29,656 bases of DNA from Candidatus Saccharimonadota bacterium (GTDB lineage: Bacteria > Patescibacteriota > Saccharimonadia > Saccharimonadales > Saccharimonadaceae). The position numbers and the translations under genes are program-made. The stretch spans positions 1-29,656 of the forward strand of contig JAQGGV010000068.1 of assembly GCA_028289185.1 (NCBI GenBank), written 5' to 3'. Shown here in pieces: positions 1 to 7,141 of this stretch (position 1 is its first letter; each line of letters starts with the position of its first letter). Below the pieces are notes generated by a model. The model saw only the letters and a list, made by a program, of their open reading frames with translations, did no database searches and had not been told where the DNA came from.

Positions 1-53
1 ATCTATCATAACCAACCACCCCAGTTATTGCAACACCTTGGTCAATCTGTTAA

Positions 54-59
54 TATGAT
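54..59 (+). promoter_or_regulatory. Possible -10 element for tRNA-Val
   Basis: TATGAT lies about 11 nt before the tRNA 5' end, which would place transcription start near 66. No convincing -35 is seen at 16-18 nt upstream (TTGCAA at 28-33 is 20 nt away), so this is only a candidate. Confidence 0.35.
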
Positions 60-70
60 AAGGCTTTTAT

Positions 71-147
71 GGGCGATTAGCTCAGCTGGCTAGAGCGCCT
101 CATTGACGTTGAGGAGGTCGGGGATTCGAATTCCTCATCGCCCACCA
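71..147 (+). tRNA. tRNA-Val (anticodon GAC)
   Basis: A complete cloverleaf can be folded. The acceptor GGGCGAT pairs with ATCGCCC, the D arm carries GCTC...GAGC, the anticodon stem CCTCA/TGAGG encloses a loop with GAC, and the T arm contains TTCGAAT. The CCA end is encoded at 145-147. A terminator follows, so the gene appears to be monocistronic. Confidence 0.95.
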
Positions 148-161
148 TATACAGCAATTTA

Positions 162-188
162 ACAGATCACTTAGCGGTGGTCTGTTTT
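162..188 (+). terminator. Rho-independent terminator after tRNA-Val
   Basis: Inverted repeat ACAGATCAC / GTGGTCTGT (9 bp with one G-T pair, 6-nt loop) runs into a short T run at 185-188. It begins 14 nt after the tRNA CCA end. Confidence 0.75.
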
Positions 189-295
189 GTTTGCGATGAC
201 TTTTCCCCTGCTTTCCAATCTTTTCCACTGGTTCAAATGCCACCAATGACCAGGAATTATCTCTGTTGTGATATACCTGCCTAGCATCTGTTCCA

Positions 296-324
296 TTGAC
301 AATATAACGTGCTTATGGTAGTAT
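296..324 (+). promoter_or_regulatory. Strong sigma70-type promoter for the 48-codon gene
   Basis: A consensus -35 TTGACA (296-301) is separated by exactly 17 nt from a -10 TAGTAT (319-324). The ATG at 331 begins 6 nt after the -10, so transcription is expected to start at or within 1-2 nt of the A of the start codon. Confidence 0.75.
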
Positions 325-330
325 TGAGGT

Positions 331-477
331 ATGACAAATCAGTCAAACACAAAAACACATGCAACTACCCCCGCTAACGACAAGTCAGCACTGGCTAAAT
401 TCCAGCTTGCATTCGAATACGACCGTACCTGGAACGAAGCAAAACAGACCGTTCAGCTGCGCCCAATCAAGAAATAA
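331..477 (+). CDS. Small uncharacterised protein, 48 aa
   Basis: This 48-codon ORF starts at ATG and ends at TAA. It has a hydrophilic Thr/Asn-rich N-terminus and a Lys/Arg-containing C-terminus (ending RPIKK), with a short aromatic segment containing FQLAFEYDRTW in the middle. There is no signal peptide, membrane segment or cysteine. I do not recognise a family. The case for a real gene is its setting: a textbook promoter ends 6 nt before the ATG and a strong terminator follows 27 nt after the stop, so a dedicated short transcript is expected. The same DNA could instead specify a structured small RNA of about 200 nt, but the intact reading frame favours a peptide. A role in nucleic-acid or protein binding would be speculation. 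Confidence 0.6.
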   Translation: MTNQSNTKTHATTPANDKSALAKFQLAFEYDRTWNEAKQTVQLRPIKK

Positions 478-504
478 ATAGACCAAGAATAGACAAATTA
501 ACAG

Positions 505-540
505 TAACCGTCACAGCTTTTGCCGTGGCGGTTATTTTTT
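505..540 (+). terminator. Rho-independent terminator of the 48-codon gene
   Basis: TAACCGTCAC (505-514) pairs with GTGGCGGTTA (525-534), followed by TTTTTT (535-540). The 3' arm overlaps the stop codon of the convergent glycosyltransferase gene, so the two genes share this DNA. Confidence 0.85.
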
Positions 541-2157
541 GGTTTTGACTGTTGCCTTGTCGGTGACATCGAATTTATCGAAGTAACGACCCAGGAACAG
601 TGCTGTTTGAGAGGTGAAGGCCGAAGCAGAGCTGTATACGACCGCCGTAACAGGCATCAGGACCCACTGCAGGACCATCCAGATGTTACGACTGCGTTTA
701 TAGCGTAGAGGGCGCGGTGGAAGCAGTTTGAAGGCAAAGAAAATCGTAATGAATAGACCAACCAACGCCACCTGTTGGACGTGACTGATGACCTCTGGTA
801 ACTGGTGAGCTGCAATACTATGCGCCGCTTCACCGTTTACAAAGAGCGGTACCCAACCCCCTATGGCGATGAGGATTGCGATGCTAGCCAGTGTCACGTG
901 GCTGTCGGTCAGGCGAATAAGCCTGGCGATGCTTGAACCGAGTGGCACTTGCCTATTGCGAGTAAAGATACGCGTCGCGACGTACGGTATGTCCGATGCA
1001 CCATATGCCCAACGGCGTAGCTGAATGAACTGAGCTTTCAGGGTTTTGACATACGTCGACGAAAGCACGGCATCCTGGTAAATCGGAACATAGATTGGCA
1101 CGACGCCATACTGACCATTGAAATGGAAATAGCTTCGCCAATATTGATGACCGTCCTCAACGATTGTTCGAGTGCTCCAAAAGTCCATTTCGACGAGCGC
1201 ATCCATAGGCTGTGAGTGCGATGCAAAGTTACGAAGCGTGTGCGGACGCATCGAGCTAATAATGTTCCAAAATGAGTTGCCCGTGGCCACAACACGCATT
1301 GGTGCAGGTACATCCCAGATGTTGTTAATAAACAAACAGATTGGTTGAAATGATAAATGCTTGCGATCGGGATGAACGATATATTCGTAGGCTATATAGT
1401 CGAAATACGTTGGGTGTACTCTGTTATCTGAATCTAACGTTGTAACTACAACATCGTTGTATTTTATGTTAACTTCGTCCAACCAGACCTTTAGCTGCTT
1501 GCCGCCATAGGTTATATTACCCCCCTTGCCAACGACTTCGTTAGGTAAACCATCTGGATGCTTGACCAGCAGGAATCCTCTAAATTTGCCACCAAATTCA
1601 TCACGCAATCGATGAACAGTTTTTGAAATCGCCTCACCTCCGCGCTCTTCGTAGGCAATGACGACAATCAAATGATCTTTGTCGTAGGTACTATCAAGCA
1701 GTGACTGAATAGTCGGCCCTAGGATGTCATAGGACTCGTTATAGGTGGCGATAATAGCTGCATTATAGACGTCGGACGGCTTCGGATAAAGCTCCTCCTG
1801 CGAGGCAATATCCTGCAAATTCATCAGATGAGCACTGTGCCCAAAACTATGGCTCGGATCTTTGGGTGTATCCAGATATTTTTTCGCATCCTCTAACTCA
1901 CCTAGCCGTGCGTGCCAGTCAACACGCTGTGCCCTATCAAGATAATCTCGCCCAGTGGTGGTGTGATACGCGATACCAACGGCTTTGACTAATGTTGTGA
2001 TAATAACAGCCAATAGATACGCCGCGGCCGCAAAAGGGCTGACAATCGATAATACAACTAGCAGGATGATTGAACCGTAGCTCAAGATTGCCGGCACCAT
2101 TTCAAAAAAGCGATAGGCTTTCGTACGTTTGCCAACAGGTATTTCGAGATCAGTCAT
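532..2157 (-). CDS. Membrane-bound family 2 glycosyltransferase
   Basis: A 541-aa integral-membrane processive-type GT2 enzyme. Two N-terminal membrane segments lie at about 22-63. The cytoplasmic GT-A domain follows, with a TYNES nucleotide-binding motif (138-142), a DxD-type metal site DSD (242-244), a possible catalytic acid in VEDGH (333-337) and a QxxRW-type acceptor motif, QLRRWAYG (379-386). Three further hydrophobic segments lie between about 418 and 520. This is the layout of cellulose-synthase-like enzymes that polymerise or transfer a sugar from a nucleotide donor across the membrane; donor and product cannot be read from sequence. It starts 4 nt after the stop of the upstream small membrane protein, so the two are probably co-translated. 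In an epibiont it may build a surface glycan (inference). Its 3' end overlaps a convergent terminator. Confidence 0.85.
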   Translation of the reverse strand: MTDLEIPVGKRTKAYRFFEMVPAILSYGSIILLVVLSIVSPFAAAAYLLAVIITTLVKAVGIAYHTTTGRDYLDRAQRVDWHARLGELEDAKKYLDTPKDPSHSFGHSAHLMNLQDIASQEELYPKPSDVYNAAIIATYNESYDILGPTIQSLLDSTYDKDHLIVVIAYEERGGEAISKTVHRLRDEFGGKFRGFLLVKHPDGLPNEVVGKGGNITYGGKQLKVWLDEVNIKYNDVVVTTLDSDNRVHPTYFDYIAYEYIVHPDRKHLSFQPICLFINNIWDVPAPMRVVATGNSFWNIISSMRPHTLRNFASHSQPMDALVEMDFWSTRTIVEDGHQYWRSYFHFNGQYGVVPIYVPIYQDAVLSSTYVKTLKAQFIQLRRWAYGASDIPYVATRIFTRNRQVPLGSSIARLIRLTDSHVTLASIAILIAIGGWVPLFVNGEAAHSIAAHQLPEVISHVQQVALVGLFITIFFAFKLLPPRPLRYKRSRNIWMVLQWVLMPVTAVVYSSASAFTSQTALFLGRYFDKFDVTDKATVKTKK

Positions 2158-2161
2158 GGGG

Positions 2162-2539
2162 TTATGAAAGCGATGCTATTTTAAGAACTTGATAGAACAA
2201 AGCCGTTGCAATCAGAATCAACAGAACGCTGAGCCAGACGAATGAAACCGCAAAATCCCTACCTTTTTTCTCTAGTAGCTTGTACGTAATAACGCTATGC
2301 GAAACGGCCATAACGAGGACAAATGCCACGAAGGTTAAGAGGTAATACCACTTGTCACGATAGAAGTTTGTCGTGCCAAAGCTGGTGTAATGGACAACCA
2401 CCTGTAGTTCGCTGGCATGGATTGCAAAGGCCAGATACACCAGCACCAACAGACATAGCAGCAAAAACCCAGCCAAAAGCCACGTTAGATAACGGTCTTT
2501 GAGAAGGGTTTGTACTGATTGGAATACTTGTTTTTTCAT
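2162..2539 (-). CDS. Small membrane protein, three predicted TM segments
   Basis: A 125-aa protein starting at MKKQVFQS. Three hydrophobic stretches are visible at about residues 18-40, 61-83 and 93-117, separated by polar loops, so it is an integral membrane protein. No catalytic motif is seen and I do not recognise the family. I chose the ATG at 2539 because a longer reading would begin inside the tRNA-Gly gene. No good Shine-Dalgarno precedes it. It sits 4 nt upstream of the glycosyltransferase and 10 nt downstream of tRNA-Gly, suggesting co-transcription from the tRNA promoter. A role as an accessory subunit or flippase-like partner of the transferase is an inference from position only. 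Confidence 0.7.
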   Translation of the reverse strand: MKKQVFQSVQTLLKDRYLTWLLAGFLLLCLLVLVYLAFAIHASELQVVVHYTSFGTTNFYRDKWYYLLTFVAFVLVMAVSHSVITYKLLEKKGRDFAVSFVWLSVLLILIATALFYQVLKIASLS

Positions 2540-2549
2540 AAATTCACTC

Positions 2550-2624
2550 TGGTGCGGGTACAGAGAATCGAACTCTGCTCTCAACCTTGGGAAGGTTACA
2601 TATTAGCCACTATACGATACCCGC
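2550..2624 (-). tRNA. tRNA-Gly (anticodon CCC)
   Basis: A minus-strand cloverleaf: acceptor GCGGGTA/TACCCGC, anticodon loop TTCCCAA giving CCC, T arm CAGAG-TTCGATT-CTCTG, and encoded CCA (2550-2552). It is 5 nt downstream of tRNA-Thr and was probably processed from the same precursor. Confidence 0.95.
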
Positions 2625-2629
2625 ATATG

Positions 2630-2705
2630 TGGAGCCGCTGTCCGGATTTGAACCGGAGACCTACTCTTTACGAAAGAGCCGCTCTACCAACTGAGCTACA
2701 GCGGC
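2630..2705 (-). tRNA. tRNA-Thr (anticodon CGT)
   Basis: A minus-strand cloverleaf: acceptor GCCGCTG/CAGCGGC, D arm GCTC...GAGC, anticodon stem GCTCT/AGAGT with loop TTCGTAA (CGT), T arm TCCGG-TTCAAAT-CCGGA, and encoded CCA (2630-2632). It is the first gene after the promoter at 2731-2759. Confidence 0.95.
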
Positions 2706-2730
2706 AGATCCGCTTTGTCCGTTCCGATTG

Positions 2731-2759
2731 ATTATAGCATTCAGACCGCCAGAAATAAA
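2731..2759 (-). promoter_or_regulatory. Promoter of tRNA-Thr/tRNA-Gly and perhaps the glycosyltransferase genes
   Basis: A perfect extended -10 (TGC followed by TATAAT, plus-strand 2731-2739) faces the tRNA-Thr gene, with a weaker -35 (TTTATT) 17 nt upstream. No terminator is seen between the tRNAs and the two downstream coding genes. Confidence 0.75.
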
Positions 2760-2773
2760 CGCCTTTAGGAGCG

Positions 2774-2802
2774 TTGCATCAGGGGCGAAAAGCTGGTATC
2801 AT
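2774..2802 (+). promoter_or_regulatory. Promoter of tRNA-Asp
   Basis: TTGCAT (2774-2779), 17-nt spacer and TATCAT (2797-2802) preceded by TGG, an extended -10. Predicted start is near 2809, about 14 nt before the mature tRNA 5' end. Confidence 0.75.
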
Positions 2803-2822
2803 ACGTGGAGCGCCAAATACGA

Positions 2823-2900
2823 GGGCTCGTAGTGAAGTTGGCCTATCACGTCTCCCTGTCACGGAGAAGATCGCCGGTTCGAATCCGGTCGGGCCCGCCA
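2823..2900 (+). tRNA. tRNA-Asp (anticodon GTC)
   Basis: Acceptor GGGCTCG pairs with CGGGCCC. The anticodon stem TCTCC/GGAGA encloses CTGTCAC (GTC), the T arm is GCCGG-TTCGAAT-CCGGT, and CCA is encoded at 2898-2900. It has its own promoter and a strong terminator. Confidence 0.95.
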
Positions 2901-2920
2901 AGAATTTATCGTCTGCATTT

Positions 2921-2945
2921 ACCACCCGAAATGGGTGGTTTTTTG
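2921..2945 (+). terminator. Rho-independent terminator after tRNA-Asp
   Basis: ACCACCC-GAAAT-GGGTGGT hairpin (7 bp, 5-nt loop) followed immediately by a T run. Confidence 0.9.
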
Positions 2946-2972
2946 TATATGTCAAAAACAGGGGTATTTTTA

Positions 2973-3001
2973 TTGACCGTTATCCGTTAGCGTGATAATC
3001 T
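2973..3001 (+). promoter_or_regulatory. Promoter of the cohesin-like gene pair
   Basis: TTGACC (2973-2978), 17-nt spacer and TAATCT (2996-3001) preceded by TGA, an extended -10. The predicted start near 3008 gives an A-rich leader of roughly 29 nt. The only Shine-Dalgarno-like run (GAGGA, 3006-3010) is about 26 nt from the ATG and at the predicted start site, so it is unlikely to work as a ribosome-binding site. Confidence 0.6.
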
Positions 3002-3036
3002 AAAAGAGGAAAAAATCCAAAACAAAAACGCCAAAA

Positions 3037-4974
3037 ATGAAAACTAGGTTCCGACACAAATTCTTGCTTGGGCTGATGCTCGTCACAGCCTCGTTTTCGA
3101 TTATACCTACCTCTGTATTTGCCGCTGGTGAGTCTGCGTACCTTACTCCAGCTTCTGGAACAACACAAACAGGTAATACGTTTACCGTCAGCGTCGACGG
3201 CTATGTTGGCCAATCGTATTTCTGGTGGGTACCCATTGGGGCAAGCTCTGTTCAAGGCTCAATAAAGTTTCCGGCAGGAAATTTGAAAGTGGCATCAATC
3301 AGCACCGACGGGGACTCGTTTCCGAGCGGTACAATCACCCCTGATAATTCCGCGGGCACAATAAGCTTTAACAATACGAGTTCGGGTTCGTATGCAAACC
3401 AGACAGTCCACCTGTTCTCTGTCACATTCCAAGCAATTGGCGCGGGAACTGCAAGTGTGTCATTTGGCAGCACCCAGTACGACATCGGCACCGCCGCCAC
3501 AACTGGTGGGACGTACACCGTCAATTCTCCACCGGCCCCGACACCGACGCCTACACCAAAACCAACAATCAAGCCCACAACGCCGAAGTCAACGCCAACA
3601 CCTACGCCGAAGTCAACGCCAACACCTACGCCGGAGCAAACCCCTGCCCCAGTAACGGATAGTGAAGGTGGCCTGAAGATTGAGAATGTCAAAGTAACAG
3701 CGACGAGGACTGAAAACAGTGTTGCTTGGTCTCTCAATAGCGCCACCGCTAGCCCGACCCTCTCGTATGGGACAAACAAGGATCAGCTCAAAGATGCAGG
3801 CATTATCCCCCAGCTTGATGACGGCAGTTACAAATTCACATTTGGTCACCTTGATCTGGGTACGCTGTATTACTTCACCGTTAAGGCCTCGACGAGTGAC
3901 AACTTGTCAGGGGCAACCTATAGCGGCGTACTGACAACCAGAGGCTATCCAGTTCAGCTGACCATACAGCAAAATAACCTGTTAATACCTGGTGCAAAAG
4001 TAAAAATTGGCACACGTGAATTTGTCGCCAACAACCTCGGTCTTGTCACGACCGAGCTTGCAAATGGGGACTTTACGGCGACCATCACACCCCCACAGGC
4101 TGGCGATAGTCAGGATATCAAATTTACCGTCAAAAAGCTGTCCGTTCCTGATAGCGGTAACCCCTCATTGCAGAATTTCGTACTGAACATTACGACAATT
4201 GGCACGGCGACCGCAACGAGCTCTTCCCCGCTGCCCCTCATTATCGGTGGAATCATTGGTACTATAGCGCTTATCGGCGGTATCGGCTTTTTGGTTTTTG
4301 CCAAGAGGAGAAAAGCGACAGACCAGCCCGAATCGCTTGATATCGATACGACGCAGCTAAAAGAAGTCTATGGGTCAAATGTCGAGAAATACATGACAAA
4401 TACACCAGAGGCAAACCTCGAAGGAAACTTCAACAGAGGCTCGGATGGTGCAGCAGAATACGTACAGGCGCCGCCTGTACCAGCACCGCTACCTAATCCT
4501 CAGGTAGTAACGCAAACAAACCCCGTCACCGACCAGGCTGTCGATTTAGCCGCTGCGCCTATGCAGGACCCAACACAAGCCAGTTCTGGTGATGCCGGGC
4601 AGCCACAATTTGACCCATACGCTATACCCCTACCACCCCTCGTACAGCAACCAGCACAAGATCTAGGTGGCCAAGCTGAAGCCACCGAGCCTGTCTCTAT
4701 CGAGACTCCAGCCGTCGCGGAGCAAATTCAATCATACGCCGACCAGCCCGCTCAAGCCCCAGAGCCAGATAACAGTGACGCTTTGTCGGCAGAGCTTGCA
4801 AAGGTTGAGTCCTCCGAGCAAATACCCGACTCAAACGAACCAACCGCCGTATACGACGCGGCGACCGGTGAACTCGATATTATCCATCATCATGCAGCCG
4901 ATGCAGTAAGTGCTGCCGCACAGACACCACAAGCGCCTCTGGGTACGCCACCTCAACCGGGGGTTACAGGATGA
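3037..4974 (+). CDS. Secreted, membrane-anchored protein with cohesin-like and Fn3-like domains
   Basis: A 645-aa protein with a Sec signal peptide (about 1-29, cleavage after VFA). A cohesin-type beta-sandwich follows at about 34-162 (pattern: FTVSV ... GSIKFPAGNLKV ... VTFQAIGAGTASVSF). Next come a Pro/Thr linker (165-207), an Fn3-like domain (about 213-302), a carboxypeptidase-regulatory-like domain (about 303-375), one transmembrane helix (398-422) with a KRRK stop-transfer, and a 220-residue Pro/Gln/Ala-rich acidic tail predicted to be cytoplasmic and disordered. Cohesin-family domains bind proteins (dockerins) or carbohydrates, or act in surface assembly; the partner here is unknown. 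It overlaps the next gene by 4 nt (ATGA) and shares its architecture, so the two look like a tandem duplication acting together. The long tail suggests internal tethering or signalling (inference). Confidence 0.85.
   Translation: MKTRFRHKFLLGLMLVTASFSIIPTSVFAAGESAYLTPASGTTQTGNTFTVSVDGYVGQSYFWWVPIGASSVQGSIKFPAGNLKVASISTDGDSFPSGTITPDNSAGTISFNNTSSGSYANQTVHLFSVTFQAIGAGTASVSFGSTQYDIGTAATTGGTYTVNSPPAPTPTPTPKPTIKPTTPKSTPTPTPKSTPTPTPEQTPAPVTDSEGGLKIENVKVTATRTENSVAWSLNSATASPTLSYGTNKDQLKDAGIIPQLDDGSYKFTFGHLDLGTLYYFTVKASTSDNLSGATYSGVLTTRGYPVQLTIQQNNLLIPGAKVKIGTREFVANNLGLVTTELANGDFTATITPPQAGDSQDIKFTVKKLSVPDSGNPSLQNFVLNITTIGTATATSSSPLPLIIGGIIGTIALIGGIGFLVFAKRRKATDQPESLDIDTTQLKEVYGSNVEKYMTNTPEANLEGNFNRGSDGAAEYVQAPPVPAPLPNPQVVTQTNPVTDQAVDLAAAPMQDPTQASSGDAGQPQFDPYAIPLPPLVQQPAQDLGGQAEATEPVSIETPAVAEQIQSYADQPAQAPEPDNSDALSAELAKVESSEQIPDSNEPTAVYDAATGELDIIHHHAADAVSAAAQTPQAPLGTPPQPGVTG
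3580..3627 (+). repeat. Two perfect copies of a 24-bp in-frame tandem repeat
   Basis: Copies at 3580-3603 and 3604-3627 are identical and encode the same eight residues (TPKSTPTP register) in the Pro/Thr linker of the first cohesin-like protein. This is a possible site of copy-number variation by slippage. Confidence 0.9.
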
Positions 4975-6590
4975 AAACCCAGAACTATAGTTCGATTTTG
5001 CGTCGAACACTGAGTTTCCTGACAAGTATTGTTCTCGTGCTTGGGCTATTGCCATCTCAATTTGCTTTTGCAGATACCTCAAACAAACTCTACATAACAC
5101 CAGATTCATCCCAGATGAACGTCGGTACGTCCTTTACCGTCAATGTGCGCAGCTTCTCGACTGCGAGCCCCGCAACGGGATCAGTGACCGGAACAGTCCT
5201 CTACACTGCCAGCAAGCTACAAGTCACCAGTATCTCAATAGGTGGGAGCGATTATGGATCACCGACGATTAAACAAGGTGATGGAACAATCGATTTTAGT
5301 GGCACCCGGTCACCTTCTCCGAGTGGCTCTGCACAAATTTTTGCCATTACATTTCAAGCAAGTGTTGCCGGCAGCGCAACGGTTGGATTCAACGGTAATA
5401 GTACGATTAACAACACGACCACAAACTATAGCGGTGCGACCTTTACCGTTACGAGCCCTACCCCTCCAGCATCACCATCCTCAGCACCGTCATCTGCCCC
5501 TGTTTCAACGCCTAAATCAACACCACGAACGACCTATACCGCCCCTGTTCCAGTCGTCACGACTCCTGTTGTTCCGTCGCAACCAGCAAATTCCATTACA
5601 CTAGATTCACAGCCCACCCCAACACCAGACCCAACCGGTATTATTGATACTGTTGTTGTCACGCCGTCATATACCACTGCAATCGTTACCTGGAAGGTCA
5701 ATGCGAATAATCCCAACTCGACATTGGTATATGGCGAAAGCTCGACCCAGATGGATAAGAGTGGAACGGTCCAAAATAAAGGTAGCGGTCTTTTCACTGC
5801 CCTCGTTAGTGGCCTTACCCCTGGCAATAACTACTTCTTTTCGATAAGCGGCGGGGGGTCCAATACGGCCACGGGGACATACAGCAGCACTATACCGGCC
5901 CAAGGTTACCCTGTTACCGTTAGTGTCACCGAGAATGGCGTGGCCTCAAACGGTGCCCAAGTTCAGATTGGATCAAGTAGTTTTACGACTCGCCAAGATG
6001 GCAAGATAACGATTGGGCTGGCAGCCGGTAGCTATAGCGGCACTATCTCTAGCGGAACGGCGACCCTTAACATCAACCTGACAGTTGCCGAAAAGGCGAT
6101 TCCAACGGACGGAACGGATCCCGCCTCGCAACCCTTTAGTTTCGATATGAAAAGTTCGGTACTGAGTTCTGGCCCCGGAAGTGGTACGACCGTGTTTACA
6201 TTCATCGGCATACTCTTTGGTGGTACGGTTATCCTTGTGTTTGGTTTCCTGATATTTATCAATATCCGACGTCGAAAGTTCGATACCGGCAGTGATAGTA
6301 GCGGATACAGAGCCACATCCTCGGGACCGTCAGTTATCATCCAGGACGATTATAGCTGGGCGCCACCGACTCAAGGTACTGGACAGCCTGATCAAGCGAT
6401 TCCACCGCCCCCGCCAACGCTGGAACCACGAGTTTTTGATCAGCAGCAACATCATGCAAACTCAGTGTATCTGAGTGAGGATGAGCCACTTGATATGTTT
6501 GAGCAGGCCAAGATTGACCATACTCCCTCGGCTACTGCTGAGCCCTCGATTGAACAAACTCCCAATTTACCACATTCCACCACGCCTTAA
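4971..6590 (+). CDS. Second secreted, membrane-anchored protein with a cohesin-like domain
   Basis: A 539-aa paralogue-like neighbour with the same order of parts. It has a signal peptide (1-34, cleavage after AFA), a cohesin-like domain (about 38-161, with GTVLYTASKLQVTSI and ITFQASVAGSATVGF), a Pro/Ser/Thr linker (163-222), an Fn3-like domain (224-308) and a regulatory-like beta domain (312-375). A transmembrane helix (about 407-431) precedes NIRRRK, and a tail of about 105 residues is rich in Pro and acidic residues. The start ATG overlaps the upstream TGA (ATGA), which implies translational coupling. The mature domains differ enough from the first copy that the duplication is old. The last 59 nt overlap the convergent superoxide dismutase gene. 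Binding partners are not evident; no dockerin-type calcium repeat was seen in the window. Confidence 0.85.
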   Translation: MKTQNYSSILRRTLSFLTSIVLVLGLLPSQFAFADTSNKLYITPDSSQMNVGTSFTVNVRSFSTASPATGSVTGTVLYTASKLQVTSISIGGSDYGSPTIKQGDGTIDFSGTRSPSPSGSAQIFAITFQASVAGSATVGFNGNSTINNTTTNYSGATFTVTSPTPPASPSSAPSSAPVSTPKSTPRTTYTAPVPVVTTPVVPSQPANSITLDSQPTPTPDPTGIIDTVVVTPSYTTAIVTWKVNANNPNSTLVYGESSTQMDKSGTVQNKGSGLFTALVSGLTPGNNYFFSISGGGSNTATGTYSSTIPAQGYPVTVSVTENGVASNGAQVQIGSSSFTTRQDGKITIGLAAGSYSGTISSGTATLNINLTVAEKAIPTDGTDPASQPFSFDMKSSVLSSGPGSGTTVFTFIGILFGGTVILVFGFLIFINIRRRKFDTGSDSSGYRATSSGPSVIIQDDYSWAPPTQGTGQPDQAIPPPPPTLEPRVFDQQQHHANSVYLSEDEPLDMFEQAKIDHTPSATAEPSIEQTPNLPHSTTP

Positions 6591-7125
6591 CGTAGTCATC
6601 ACGCTTGTTCTTGTAGTCTAGATAATAAGCATGCTCCCAGACATCGAGACCCAAAAGAGATGCCTGCAGACCAGTATTGATCGGTGTGTCCTGGTTTGGT
6701 GTCGTCAGGATTGTCAGATCGGGTTGTAGCCACACCCAGCCACTGCCAAAGACAGCCAGCGCCTTCGCCTCGAACTCATCGACGAACGCCTGGAAACTAC
6801 CATATTTAGTCGTAATATCTGCCGCTAGTTTCCCACTCGGCTCACCGCCACCATCTGGCGACATCCACTGCCAAAAAAGTGAGTGATTATAGTGACCACC
6901 ACCGTGATTTCGAACGGCTGTCCGAACGGACTCAGGGACACTTTCTAGGCTCGTAAGGAGACCTTCCAGGCTCTGCCCTTTGAGTGTTGGCTCCTTGTCA
7001 ATCGCAGCGTTTAGTTTGTCGACATATGTCTGATGATGCTTATCGTGGTGCAATTGCATGATGTCCTTGCTGACATATTTACCCAAGGCGTCATAATCAT
7101 ACCCTAGGTCTGGTAATGTAAACAT
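6532..7125 (-). CDS. sodA: Superoxide dismutase, Mn-type
   Basis: A 197-aa enzyme of the Fe/Mn superoxide dismutase family, which converts superoxide to oxygen and hydrogen peroxide. The four metal ligands are visible as H26, H81, D161 and H165 (in DVWEHAYY). Gly77 together with Gln145 in the TPNQDTP segment is the Mn-type pattern, although cambialistic use cannot be excluded. Length is normal and there is no signal peptide, so it is cytoplasmic. A strong Shine-Dalgarno (AGGAGG) sits 6 nt before the ATG, and the gene follows the foldase gene by 16 nt, indicating an operon. It would protect an organism that lives in oxic settings. Its 3' end overlaps the convergent cohesin-like gene by 59 nt. 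Confidence 0.95.
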   Translation of the reverse strand: MFTLPDLGYDYDALGKYVSKDIMQLHHDKHHQTYVDKLNAAIDKEPTLKGQSLEGLLTSLESVPESVRTAVRNHGGGHYNHSLFWQWMSPDGGGEPSGKLAADITTKYGSFQAFVDEFEAKALAVFGSGWVWLQPDLTILTTPNQDTPINTGLQASLLGLDVWEHAYYLDYKNKRDDYVKAWWNVVNWEFVQSRAQQ

Positions 7126-7141
7126 ATTTTCCTCCTATTAT

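Noticed and set aside
2540..2584. N-terminal extension of the small membrane protein (start at 2584)
   Set aside because: It would be encoded inside the tRNA-Gly gene; the ATG at 2539 gives a sensible membrane-protein N-terminus.
2550..2900. tRNA cluster as an island attachment site
   Set aside because: No direct repeat of a tRNA 3' end was noticed elsewhere in the window, and the flanking genes match the local composition.
3006..3010. GAGGA as the ribosome-binding site of the first cohesin-like gene
   Set aside because: It lies about 26 nt from the ATG and at the predicted transcription start; no in-frame start codon is closer to it.
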